Assembly: GCA_020845475.1 (NCBI GenBank) | Contig: JADLFN010000002.1 | Coordinates: forward strand, 62,001-126,000 | DNA: 64,000 nucleotides | DNA from: Planctomycetota bacterium | Lineage (GTDB): Bacteria; Planctomycetota; UBA8742; UBA2392 | Reading direction: 5' to 3' | Shown here: positions 42,005-50,645 of the stretch, piece after piece | Numbering within the stretch: position 1 is the stretch's first letter | Layout: the number at the start of each line of letters is the position of its first letter | The notes under the pieces: generated by a model | Seen by the model: only the letters and a program-made list of their open reading frames with translations | Database searches by the model: none | Told to the model about the DNA's origin: nothing | Position numbers and translations under genes: made by a program

Positions 42005-42035
42005 AAAAGCTCCGGGGAAACTTCCGGGGCTTTTT
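42005..42035 (+). terminator. Intrinsic terminator after mscL
   Basis: AAAAGCTCCGG pairs with CCGGGGCTTTT (one T-G pair) around an 8-nt loop, followed by the T-run. It ends three bases before the likely start of the next gene. Confidence 0.75.
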
Positions 42036-42037
42036 GC

Positions 42038-43105
42038 TTGATCCGACTGCAAGTCATTTTGCTGGTGATCGCGCTGCTGTTCGCGCCGCGCCTGTTCGCG
42101 GGCGAGGAACCTCCGCCGCCGGACACACTACGCACCGTTTCCGATGAACTTCTACGCGGCAAGCTGGTCAAACTCGAAAATGGCAACGTGATTTTCCAGA
42201 CCACGGACATCGGGCAGGCCACGGTGCCCCTGGGTCGGGTACGTGAATTGAACCTTGGAGTCGCGCGTGAAGCCCGCATCCGCACCAGCATCGATGTGCG
42301 CAACCAGCGCAAGGTCATACTCTCAACGCGCAACGGTCGCATGATCCTCAAGGAAAAAGACATCGAGCAGGAACTGCCCCTCTCCGACCTGAAGGGCATT
42401 GACGAGGCCCTGCCACCGGGAGAAGCAAATTGGAGCGTCAACGGGCGCGCGTTTGCCAGCTATCTGGAGGGAAACGTAAAGAACTTCTCACTTGGCTTCA
42501 GGTTTGATGTCGCGCGCACGACCTTTGAACACGAGTTCAAGCTCTTTGCCGAGGGCAACTTTCTGCAGGATCGATTGCTCAAGGAAGAACAGGTGCGTCG
42601 CAGGGATTTCGTATTTGGCACTTCGTATCGCTACAACGCGCCCCTGCGCCTGTCGTGCGACCTGACCGAGGACTACTACATCAACCGCTTTGCCGGCTTC
42701 AACTTTCGCAGTATCTCAGGAACGGGTTTGACTTACTTTGCGGTGCGCGAGGCGGATGTGCGCTTCAGCGTTTCTGCGGCGGCCACTTATGTGGTCGAGG
42801 ATCTGCTCAACAAGGCCGAGGACCGTCGCTATTTCGGGGCGCGCGGGCGAAGCGAGTTTGACGGCTGGGCGGAGCAGCGCACGTTCCACTTCCGCGCATT
42901 TGCCGAAGTATTGTTTGACTTCGAGGAGACCAAGAACATCACGGCCACTTTCGAGGCACTCTTTGAGGTCAAGGTCTTTACCTATTTCACGCTTGGCATC
43001 AGCCTGCGCGATGTTTTTGACAACCTGCCGCCGCCAAGCCGCTTCCACCACGACCTGACAGTCACTGCCTTCCTCGGCGTGGCGTTTGGCGGCAAAGGGC
43101 CTTAG
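42038..43105 (+). CDS. DUF481 outer-membrane protein (copy 2)
   Basis: 355 residues if translated from the TTG at 42038 (GGGG upstream); the frame is also open back to 41984, but that part overlaps a terminator and has no start signal. Signal sequence LIRLQVILLVIALLFAPRLFAG. Then the same two-part design as copy 1: TVSDELLRGKLVKLENGNVIFQTTDIG, followed by the barrel (FSLGFRFDVARTTFEHEFKLFAEGNFLQDRLLKEE). The two are clear but diverged paralogues. The last strands are HHDLTVTAFLGVAFGG. The start is unusual and not certain. Confidence 0.8.
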   Translation: MIRLQVILLVIALLFAPRLFAGEEPPPPDTLRTVSDELLRGKLVKLENGNVIFQTTDIGQATVPLGRVRELNLGVAREARIRTSIDVRNQRKVILSTRNGRMILKEKDIEQELPLSDLKGIDEALPPGEANWSVNGRAFASYLEGNVKNFSLGFRFDVARTTFEHEFKLFAEGNFLQDRLLKEEQVRRRDFVFGTSYRYNAPLRLSCDLTEDYYINRFAGFNFRSISGTGLTYFAVREADVRFSVSAAATYVVEDLLNKAEDRRYFGARGRSEFDGWAEQRTFHFRAFAEVLFDFEETKNITATFEALFEVKVFTYFTLGISLRDVFDNLPPPSRFHHDLTVTAFLGVAFGGKGP

Positions 43106-43142
43106 CACTTTCGCGGTTCACCTTGTTCGCTAAACTTCGGGC

Positions 43143-43886
43143 GTGACTCAATCCCTCGACCTGTTAGCGATTGGTGCCCATCCCGACGATGTCGAAATGA
43201 CCAGCGGCGGATGGCTCGCGCTTGCTGCCGTTTCGGGATATCGCACCGGCGTGCTACATCTTTCGCGCGGCGAAATGGGCACGCGCGGCACCTCAAAGCA
43301 GCGCACACAAGAAGCCAAGACCGCCGCCAAGGCGCTGGGCTGCAGTCATGTCGAATTCGCCGGGCTGCGCGATGGGTTCATTCGCCCCGACGACAAGAGT
43401 GTTCTGCGAGTCGTCGAAGCACTTCGCCGCCTCAAGCCAAGAATTGTGATCGCGCCATTCATGCGCTGCCACCATCCAGACCACGAAGCCGCAGCCGAGC
43501 TCTGTATCCGCGCCGTACACTACGCGGGCTTGAAGGGCTACCGGAGCGAGTTGCCCCACCACCGCATTAAGCGACTGTGCCACGCCAGCTACAGCCGCCA
43601 CTTTGAGCCCACTTTTTTCGTGAACATCTCCAGTGTCATTGATCAAAAGCGTGCATCGATTGAGGCCTACACCAGCCAGTTTCAACCGGCCAAGGCCGCT
43701 GACGGCGAAGCGCCAACGCGCATGGCCAAAGCCGGGTTCGTCGATCAGTTCCTGAGCGGCAATGCACAAATGGGGCTACGCGCCGGCTGCGCTTATGCGG
43801 AGGCCTATTGGATGGCGGTAGCGCCCGTCGTCAGCGACCCGCTCAAACTTCTGAGTGAAGGCCCCAGCCACCACTTGGTCAGGTAA
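43143..43886 (+). CDS. bshB1: LmbE-family N-acetylglucosaminyl deacetylase (BshB1-like)
   Basis: 247 residues from the GTG at 43143. Zinc motif AHPDDVE (12-18) and the distal HPDHEAA (about 116-122) are the LmbE/PIG-L metal ligands; D15 is the general base. GEMGTRGTSKQRTQEAK and the GLRDGFIRPDD block are typical for BshB1, which deacetylates GlcNAc-malate in bacillithiol synthesis. The C-terminus (PTFFVNISSVIDQKRASIEAYTSQF) fits as well. bshA and bshC are not adjacent, so a different GlcNAc substrate remains possible. Bacillithiol has been reported outside Firmicutes. Confidence 0.85.
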   Translation: MTQSLDLLAIGAHPDDVEMTSGGWLALAAVSGYRTGVLHLSRGEMGTRGTSKQRTQEAKTAAKALGCSHVEFAGLRDGFIRPDDKSVLRVVEALRRLKPRIVIAPFMRCHHPDHEAAAELCIRAVHYAGLKGYRSELPHHRIKRLCHASYSRHFEPTFFVNISSVIDQKRASIEAYTSQFQPAKAADGEAPTRMAKAGFVDQFLSGNAQMGLRAGCAYAEAYWMAVAPVVSDPLKLLSEGPSHHLVR

Positions 43887-43955
43887 CTCTCAATGTCCCG
43901 ATAAAGGCGCCGTTTCAGTGACCGTTGAGTTCCGCCGGTGCGACTGCACGCCAAG

Positions 43956-45161
43956 CTATTGGTCCGCAGCGGCCAGCACCTGCCGGCAGTTACTCATGAT
44001 CAGGACGCCGTAGCCTGTGCCATAGGCCTTGGTGTAGCCAAAAAGCGGATAATCCCAGAACGAACCGTCATCGAACTGGGAGGCCGCAATTGTGTCCGCC
44101 AACCATTGTGCTCGCAGGCGGCGCACGCTATCGCCGATCAGGAACAGATTGCGCGACGCATAATAATGTCCGAAGTAGTAGTAATAGGGCGCCGTAGCAT
44201 ACCAGGCCTCGTGGGGATACTGGCGGCAGCGGCCGATGTCGATGAAGATGTGCTCGCGGATGAACGTCTCAAAACCCTTCTCGATCCACGAGCGATCAAC
44301 GTACTGCCCCCATTCGCCCAAAGCGCAATTTCCGCCCTGGGAGCGGCCCAGCGAGCCGCGCACTTTGACTGCCGGATTCGTCGGCGCGTACTGATGTTCG
44401 GTCGCGTAAAGATAGGCGCCGTTGGGCAGGCGCATGCGGTTGAGAAATTCGAGCGCCAGGCGCAGGCCCTTCTCGGGAATTTCAAGCCCGGCGTCTTTGG
44501 CCGCGCGCAGCCCCACAAGCGCGGCCGTGGATGACATCGGCGTGGAGATCTCACCGGTAGGATGCGCCAACACCCAGCCGAAATCGTAGTAGCCAAAGCC
44601 GCCATCGAGGCTCTGGATCTTGAAAAGCCGCCCAATCTCGAAGTGAGCGCGCTTGCGCATTTCGGGCCAGAAGGCCTCCAGCCGCTTGTCCTGCAAGCCG
44701 CGCGATAGCGCCTCAATCATGTAGGCGTGCGCCCAGATGTTGTAGAAAGTGTCGCCGTTGATGCGCACGGCATCGGGCGCGTCACACAGGAACCGATAGC
44801 CTTTGAGAAGCGCGGCATCGAGACGCGCTTCCGAGGGTTGAGCCAGCAGCGCCATGCAGCACAGTGCCGACGAAGCATTTCCAAAGGCGTGAAACGAGTT
44901 CACGCCGCCGGTGTAAATGTCGGCGGGGCGCTCGGGCAGCGGGTCGCCCCACGCGCCGTTCTTCTTCTGCGTGCGCAACAAAAACGCAACGCCGGCGCGG
45001 ATGCTCTGCTCGTGGCGCGCACCGGCCTCTTCTTTGGCCTCCGCCGCGGGTGCTGCAACTGCGCTCTCCCGACCCGGCTCGGCGCTGAGAGCCCGACGCT
45101 TCTCGCGCACACAACCGGCGATCAGCAGCAGGCTAACCCCGATCAGCAAGAACTTTCGCAT
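43956..45161 (-). CDS. Lipoprotein with terpenoid-cyclase-like alpha/alpha toroid
   Basis: 401 residues. Lipoprotein signal MRKFLLIGVSLLLIAGC (cysteine 17). The mature protein contains repeats of the type SIRAGVAFLLRTQKKNGAWGD and FKIQSLDGGFGYYDFGWVL (QW-like motifs) found in squalene-hopene cyclases, prenyltransferases and complement C3/alpha-2-macroglobulin thioester domains. No DxDD catalytic motif is seen, so it is a toroid of unknown use in the envelope. It follows the HlyD-like gene with 10 nt between, and the PDZ protein upstream has the same repeat type. Confidence 0.75.
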   Translation of the reverse strand: MRKFLLIGVSLLLIAGCVREKRRALSAEPGRESAVAAPAAEAKEEAGARHEQSIRAGVAFLLRTQKKNGAWGDPLPERPADIYTGGVNSFHAFGNASSALCCMALLAQPSEARLDAALLKGYRFLCDAPDAVRINGDTFYNIWAHAYMIEALSRGLQDKRLEAFWPEMRKRAHFEIGRLFKIQSLDGGFGYYDFGWVLAHPTGEISTPMSSTAALVGLRAAKDAGLEIPEKGLRLALEFLNRMRLPNGAYLYATEHQYAPTNPAVKVRGSLGRSQGGNCALGEWGQYVDRSWIEKGFETFIREHIFIDIGRCRQYPHEAWYATAPYYYYFGHYYASRNLFLIGDSVRRLRAQWLADTIAASQFDDGSFWDYPLFGYTKAYGTGYGVLIMSNCRQVLAAADQ

Positions 45162-45171
45162 GACTGCCTCG

Positions 45172-46380
45172 CTACTTGCCGGCTGAAAGGGTGACCTGGA
45201 CTTTCTGGCCGTGCATCAGGCCGCTGTCTTTGGGCGTCACTTCCAGAACAATGTTGACCTTTTCGTCGCGCACCACAGGCGAAATTGAAACGACGCGCGC
45301 TTCCAGGCTGATCCCCATCGCGGCTACCTCAACTTTGGCGGTATTGCGCTGCATCTTGGCAATGCGCACCGCCGCCGGGTCAATTCCGACCGTGATGCGG
45401 AGTGTTGACGTGTCAACAACGGTGGCAACGTGCTGCCCGTTGCCTACCTTCTGGCCCGCGGCCAGCGTGGCCGTAACACCGTCCACGCCCGCATCGCCGC
45501 CATGGAGCACAAGACCGGCGTGTGGCGCCTTGATTTCGACGAGGGCTTTTCCGTCAAGCAGCCGATTGAGGCGCTTCTCCGCGCCTTCAAGTTCCTGTCG
45601 TGCGTACACGAGCGCGGAGAACAGCTCGGTGATGCCCTGTTTTGCGCGCTCCTGTGTGCTTTCGTAGTCCAGTTGCGCATTCTCGGCGCTGTTTTGCAGA
45701 TTCAGTTCTTCCTGGGGCAGTTCTTTTTTCGTGATGCGGTCGAAGTCGGTTTGCGCCAGCTTCAGGCGCGTGCGCGATTGTTCCAGCCGGCGCTTGGCCC
45801 GCTTCAAGACGATGTCCTGGCTTTCCTTGGCCAGATCGTTGCCCTTGTAGAGCGCCTCCAGTTGGCGCAATTCGTCTTCCTGGTCCTCGATGCTGTCAAT
45901 GTTGTACTGCACACTGAGTTCCGCCCAGGTGATGCGATCCTTCTTGCCGCTGGCCAGGAAGTGCTCCAGGGCACTCTTGGCCGCCTCATGATTCAACTTC
46001 GCGCGCTGCTCGCGCACCGCCTTATACCTGGCATCCCACTTGAGAGAGAAGTCCAACATCGCCACGCGGCTTCGCACGGCCTGCACGTTCGCCTGCGCGG
46101 CCTGAAGTTCTTCAGCGTAGTCCGGGGCCTCCACCACGGCGACGACTTCGCCCGCCTGCACCACAACGCCGGGCGCGACGACAGTTTTGACGCGCAGCTC
46201 ACCGTTGTAGCCCTTGTACTCAAGATTCAGATGCGTGATGCGCGCGGCGGCTGCAGTCGCGCTGCGAGTCTCGGTGTCAACAGGTTGCGCAGGCGCATCT
46301 TGTGCGGTGTGGAAAACGCCGGCGCACAACAGAGCTGCTGCGCACACGGCAAACAAGGCAAAGCGGGCAAGCTTGGGCAT
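45172..46380 (-). CDS. HlyD-family membrane-fusion-like periplasmic protein
   Basis: 402 residues from the ATG at 46380, with AGAGG upstream. Signal sequence MPKLARFALFAVCAAALLC. A split biotinyl-lipoyl-like hairpin (YNGELRVKTVVAPGVVVQAGEVVAVVEAPDYAEELQ) flanks a long coiled coil (about 105-290) and a beta-barrel (ALVEIKAPHAGLVLHGGDAG). The protein is an adaptor of the MFP type, usually bridging an inner-membrane pump and the outer membrane. No pump gene is in the operon. Its partners here are two toroid proteins, which is an unusual context. Confidence 0.8.
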   Translation of the reverse strand: MPKLARFALFAVCAAALLCAGVFHTAQDAPAQPVDTETRSATAAAARITHLNLEYKGYNGELRVKTVVAPGVVVQAGEVVAVVEAPDYAEELQAAQANVQAVRSRVAMLDFSLKWDARYKAVREQRAKLNHEAAKSALEHFLASGKKDRITWAELSVQYNIDSIEDQEDELRQLEALYKGNDLAKESQDIVLKRAKRRLEQSRTRLKLAQTDFDRITKKELPQEELNLQNSAENAQLDYESTQERAKQGITELFSALVYARQELEGAEKRLNRLLDGKALVEIKAPHAGLVLHGGDAGVDGVTATLAAGQKVGNGQHVATVVDTSTLRITVGIDPAAVRIAKMQRNTAKVEVAAMGISLEARVVSISPVVRDEKVNIVLEVTPKDSGLMHGQKVQVTLSAGK

Positions 46381-46430
46381 TTTGGATCCTCTTTGGAAGT
46401 GCGGGCATGATAGCAGCGGCTCATGGACAT

Positions 46431-46460
46431 GAAACAAACCCGGCCCGTTTCCGGGCCGGT
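46431..46460 (-). terminator. Intrinsic terminator after the PDZ-toroid gene
   Basis: Minus strand: CCGGCCCG, loop GAAA, CGGGCCGG, then GTTTGTTTC. It lies between the PDZ gene and the HlyD-like gene, so it may partly separate their expression. Confidence 0.65.
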
Positions 46461-46477
46461 CGAGGCTGCCATTGAAA

Positions 46478-49069
46478 CTAGTTGTCCGGCGATTCGCCCT
46501 CACCCTCGGGCGGCTTCTCATCGGGGGCCTTTTCCGGCGGCTTCTCGCTGCTTCCTTGCGTTGACGCGCTGTAGCCATCGCGGAAGGCGCCATCAATTTC
46601 GCCCAGAATCATGAGTGCCTCCGAAGTGCCGACGAGCGGCCCGAAGGATTCATGGTCGTTCCAGGTGCCGTCCTTGTTGCGCTTGAGCAACAGGGCTTTG
46701 AGCGTCACTTCCTGCACCTTCTTCTTGTGCGCTCCCCCCATGTAGTTGGCCGCAAGCACGCTGTGATAGTGGCCAAACAGCCAGTAGTAAGCTGCGTTGT
46801 AGAAACCAATCGAAGTGCGATGGTGCGTGTACCAATAATCGCGCACCTTATCGAGTTCCGAACGATACTTGAGCCAGGTGTCGAGCGTTTTCTTCAGGTC
46901 GCCCTTGCTGCGCTTTCCTGCAATCACCATAGCCAGTTCGCAAACGGTATTGCGGCCCATGCAACCGCGCACATCCTTGGCTGGCGCCATGCGGGCGTCC
47001 TTTTCTTCCTTGATGCGAACTTCGTACAACCACGTCTCGACGTTGCCATTGGCCACATCGGTGTGCAGGATGCCCTTGAGCATGGCCGCAGCGGGATCAA
47101 GCACCTCCTTCTTGGGAATCTTGATGCCCATGATCTGCTGCACGGCATAAAGGTTAATCAACGTCGTTGCGGTGCAGAATGAAGCGGCAACGCCCTGGTC
47201 CGGATAGTAAGCCCAGCCGCCGACCTCAAGGGCTTCTTCTTTATAAACCGGCTTTTGCAGCTCAATCTTGAAGTCCTGCTCGCGGCCGCCACCCAACTTC
47301 ATCGTAAACGTAACTTCATCTCCGGCCGAGAAACCTGCGTCCCACCAATAAGGCAGGAACTCGCGCAGCGTGGGCGTAGCCACGCCATTGACCTTGGTGA
47401 TCTGCATGTTGAGCTTGACGCCGGCACGCTCTGCCACGCCGCCTTTGGTGAGAGTACTGACCATAACCTCAAGGCGCGGGCCAAAGTCGATGTCGAAGGT
47501 CGGGTCGCCGGGCAAAGCAATGGGCGCAAGCTGCATTTCAATCACCTGCTCCGCGCCACCGCGCAGTACTTTGCACTTGATGATCTTGCCGGCGGCAAGC
47601 GTGCCGATGAAATTGATGAAGTGATCGAGGCCCAGAATCGGCGTGCTGTCCACGCCGATCAAGCGGTCGTCCTTCATAAGGCCGGCTGCCGCCGCGGGGC
47701 TGTTCTCGGGCACTTCTTCAATGACTACGCCGCCGAGGTCTTCTTTGTCCTCTTCCTTGATCAGGAAGCCCATGTTGCCTTCAGGCGAAGCCGTGGCCTC
47801 AATCGTCTCGGAGACTTTCTTCCCCGCGCGCAACACCTGGAACTTCACGCGCTCGCCCGGCTTGATTTTGGCTTCCGCAGCGCGGTACTCGTCGAGGTTC
47901 GTGACTTTGTCCTTGCCCACCACCTGGATCACGTCGCCCAGTTTCAGCTCCTTTTTGCTCGGGCTGAACTTCAGGAACTCGTCCACGGTGGGGCCTTCGC
48001 CCGTACCGCCCCCCACCTTGATGCCCACATAACCGGGCCATGACTGGGGCAAGGGAATATTCTTCGTGCCGCCTGGATCACTGGGGCGCGTGTAGTCAAT
48101 CTTGACCGTTTGGCCGCCAATCCACTCCGTTGACATCATGTAGTAGTCGTAGGCGTTCTCGATCTTCGCGTCTTCACAGCGCACAATCTTGTCGCCCGCC
48201 TTCAATCCGCCCTTTTCCGCGGGGCTGCCGGGCAGCACACTCGTAACAAGGGCGCCGCCTCGGAAGTTGTCGTCGGTTGGCAGCTCCAGCACCAGGCCCA
48301 TTTCCGCCGGCATGGGCGACTTCAGGCGCTTGGCCATTTTGGCTTTGCGCTTGCGATCTAGACGCGGTTCTTTGCTGTTGGAAAGCTGCATGCTTATCAG
48401 CGATTGCACCATGCGCTGCGCGCAGCTCTTGAGATCGTCCTTGCGTGACTGCTCCTTCGTGATCTGGTACTCGCCAGTCAGAAAGCGAAGGCCCCACGAA
48501 TAACGCCAGACCGCGTAGTAAATCTTCGTGCTGAGCTTGCCGCGAATGACGCGACTGATAATGAAGTCCGTCGCTTTCTGCAGCGCGGCTTCCACGCGAA
48601 CGGGATCCACCTTGGTGTGCGAGCGCAACGCAATGCCGCAAAGCGCCGTGATAGCCACAGCATCCACGGCCTGGTCGGCGGTTTCGGACAACATGCTGCC
48701 GGTCAATTCGACGTCCCAGCTACCGTTGGCGTTTTGCTTCTCCAATACGTAATTGACGGCGAACACGATGGCGCTACGTACCGATTCATCCGTGGGTGCG
48801 GGCCCTGAGAGATCAAAGGGCTGCTGGAGCGGCCACTTGTTGGGATCACCGCGCTGTTGAAACCGGGCCGGGTCTTCGTCTTGTCTTTGGTTCAGAAGGA
48901 ACGGCACAGGCGTGTGATCGAGTGCCTCCATAGGATCCCTGTCGATGGCGGCATTGGATTGCCTGGCTCGTGCGGGCGCGTGGCCTGCTTCAGCATCGGG
49001 CGTACGCAGCGCAAAACCCAACAGGCTGAGGGACGCAACGACAAAGGCCAAAGTCAGTTTTACCGTCAT
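46478..49069 (-). CDS. Exported protein combining alpha/alpha toroid halves and PDZ domains
   Basis: 863 residues. Signal peptide MTVKLTLAFVVASLSLLGFA. Residues about 90-240 contain toroid helices (SAIVFAVNYVLEKQNANGSWDVELTG, AITALCGIALRSHTK); about 255-620 hold four PDZ-like modules (GALVTSVLPGSPAEKGGLKAGDKI, GVVIEEVPENSPAAAAGLMKDDRLIG and two more); about 620-840 return to toroid repeats (GWAYYPDQGVAASFC, LLLKRNKDGTWND). The order toroid-PDZ-toroid suggests PDZ modules inserted in a ring. No protease residues are seen. The C-terminus is a Pro/Glu-rich tail. Confidence 0.78.
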   Translation of the reverse strand: MTVKLTLAFVVASLSLLGFALRTPDAEAGHAPARARQSNAAIDRDPMEALDHTPVPFLLNQRQDEDPARFQQRGDPNKWPLQQPFDLSGPAPTDESVRSAIVFAVNYVLEKQNANGSWDVELTGSMLSETADQAVDAVAITALCGIALRSHTKVDPVRVEAALQKATDFIISRVIRGKLSTKIYYAVWRYSWGLRFLTGEYQITKEQSRKDDLKSCAQRMVQSLISMQLSNSKEPRLDRKRKAKMAKRLKSPMPAEMGLVLELPTDDNFRGGALVTSVLPGSPAEKGGLKAGDKIVRCEDAKIENAYDYYMMSTEWIGGQTVKIDYTRPSDPGGTKNIPLPQSWPGYVGIKVGGGTGEGPTVDEFLKFSPSKKELKLGDVIQVVGKDKVTNLDEYRAAEAKIKPGERVKFQVLRAGKKVSETIEATASPEGNMGFLIKEEDKEDLGGVVIEEVPENSPAAAAGLMKDDRLIGVDSTPILGLDHFINFIGTLAAGKIIKCKVLRGGAEQVIEMQLAPIALPGDPTFDIDFGPRLEVMVSTLTKGGVAERAGVKLNMQITKVNGVATPTLREFLPYWWDAGFSAGDEVTFTMKLGGGREQDFKIELQKPVYKEEALEVGGWAYYPDQGVAASFCTATTLINLYAVQQIMGIKIPKKEVLDPAAAMLKGILHTDVANGNVETWLYEVRIKEEKDARMAPAKDVRGCMGRNTVCELAMVIAGKRSKGDLKKTLDTWLKYRSELDKVRDYWYTHHRTSIGFYNAAYYWLFGHYHSVLAANYMGGAHKKKVQEVTLKALLLKRNKDGTWNDHESFGPLVGTSEALMILGEIDGAFRDGYSASTQGSSEKPPEKAPDEKPPEGEGESPDN

Positions 49070-49456
49070 GTGTACTCCCGCAAAGGGACTTCCCCGGGGA
49101 CTGCAGAACTTCGAAAGAGGGCTGCACTATAACGTCATTAGTGACAAGAAACCGTCAAGGACAAGAGCAGTAGTTGCAATGGCGCGCCGATTCTGCGAAA
49201 AAACGCCGCCACAATAAAGCACGAGTACCGAATTCTGTTTCACCTGATACGTCCCGACCCCATCACCGGTTCCAGTTTTTCCGCAACCACAAAGACTCAC
49301 CCTCACATGAGGTATGTTTGGCATAGATCTTCGACGAGTGTCTAGTAAATCGTGTCCAAACACTCCTTGCGCTTACAAAAACGCATCATTTTGCCAGCGA
49401 TTGGCTGACCAGATGGTTAGTCGAAGAACTGGAATCAGAAGCTGCTCGCGTCGAGC
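49070..49456. other. Intergenic region without supported gene
   Basis: About 390 nt between two minus-strand genes. Only a short weak frame on the minus strand (49127-49363) is open and it has no ribosome-binding site. No repeat or terminator stands out. Confidence 0.4.
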
Positions 49457-50635
49457 TTAGTACTTGCGGATGCGCCAGATCGCCGTGAACGTTGAAAGCC
49501 ACAACGAGCCGTCTGGCGCCTGTACGATATCCAACGGCTTGTTGTCCAGGCCGCCGTTATCGAGCGCGGCAAACACCTCTTCGGAATCGACATCGGCCAA
49601 TGAGGGGCCGCTCATACGCAGGCGTCGAATCTCGCTGTAATCGTAGCTGCACAGAAAGATGTTGTTGGCAAAGCCGCCGGGAAAACTCGCCCCAGTGTGG
49701 ATGGCTATGCCCGTGGGCGCTATCACACTGGCGTAGTGCCGCACGCGATAACCAATGGCTGAAGTGGGCGTGCCCATGGGCAGGGTTTCCCACTCGTAGT
49801 TCTTGCCAATCGCAAGAAGGTTGATTTCGTCGTCCGTGTTCGGGCCGTTCTCGGCACCGAAAATGAGCCCGTTGCTGGGCTGGAAGCAGAAGTCAAAGGT
49901 GTTGCGCAAACCGCGGCAAAACTCGGGATTGCCCGCAATCGGGTTGCCTGTGGCGGGAGCGCCGTTGGCTTCATAGCGCAACAGGCGCCCGGCAAGTTCG
50001 TTATCGGTCTGGGGCAAGGCGGGGTTGCCGGCATCGCCCACCGTGCAATAGAGCTTGCCATCAGGCCCAAATAACAAGTTGCCCGCGTTGTGGACATCGG
50101 CCCAGGGCAAGTTGTCCACAATCACCGTGGGATTAATGCCCGTGTTGCCGGAAGCCGAATAGCGGATGATCTGCTGCTTGTGCGGAGGACCGCCCATCAC
50201 TGGCACGCAGCATTGCACATAGACGTAGTTGTCTGTCGAAAAAGTCGGCGACAGGCAGATGCCCAGCAGGCCGCTCTCACTTCCTGGCGCCACTGTCAGC
50301 GTTGCAAAGGGCGTGGGCACAAGCGCGCCGCCCTGGAACACGCGAATGTTGCCCGTTTGCAGCTCGGTATAGAAAAGCCTGCCATCCGGCGCGAAGGCCA
50401 GCTTCACCGGCATTGCGGCACCAGACACCATTTTCTCCACAATGAATCGTGAGTCGAGCGAAAGAAACTCGGCGGGCAGGGGCGGCGGCGGAGCTTTCTT
50501 CCCGTCCTCTTCTTCCTTGGCAGTGCAGCCGCCCAGAGCCAACAGCGCAAGCGCAAGCACACTCAGTCCATGCATCAAGCCGCAGCCCGTGATGGCCGTG
50601 GCTTTCCGTTGCAGACTGTCACTCGCGTTCTTCAT
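49457..50635 (-). CDS. Lipoprotein of the PQQ-dependent glucose/sorbosone dehydrogenase fold
   Basis: 392 residues. Lipoprotein signal ending LALLALGGC. The beta-propeller blocks MPVKLAFAPDGRLFYTELQTGNIRVF, DVHNAGNLLFGPDGKLYCTVGDAGN, RGLRNTFDFCFQP and IFGAENGPNTDDEINLLAIGKNYEWE are those of sugar dehydrogenases that hold PQQ; the catalytic histidine (in HNAGNL) and the WE block are conserved. The cofactor is not proven. It follows the DUF1501 gene with a gap of 10 nt, so all three genes form an operon. Predicted to be anchored in the periplasm and to oxidise sugars. Confidence 0.82.
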   Translation of the reverse strand: MKNASDSLQRKATAITGCGLMHGLSVLALALLALGGCTAKEEEDGKKAPPPPLPAEFLSLDSRFIVEKMVSGAAMPVKLAFAPDGRLFYTELQTGNIRVFQGGALVPTPFATLTVAPGSESGLLGICLSPTFSTDNYVYVQCCVPVMGGPPHKQQIIRYSASGNTGINPTVIVDNLPWADVHNAGNLLFGPDGKLYCTVGDAGNPALPQTDNELAGRLLRYEANGAPATGNPIAGNPEFCRGLRNTFDFCFQPSNGLIFGAENGPNTDDEINLLAIGKNYEWETLPMGTPTSAIGYRVRHYASVIAPTGIAIHTGASFPGGFANNIFLCSYDYSEIRRLRMSGPSLADVDSEEVFAALDNGGLDNKPLDIVQAPDGSLWLSTFTAIWRIRKY

Positions 50636-50645
50636 GGGGCACCTG

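Noticed and set aside
49127-49363. Small minus-strand gene
   Set aside because: No start signal and no coding character beyond an open frame of 78 codons.
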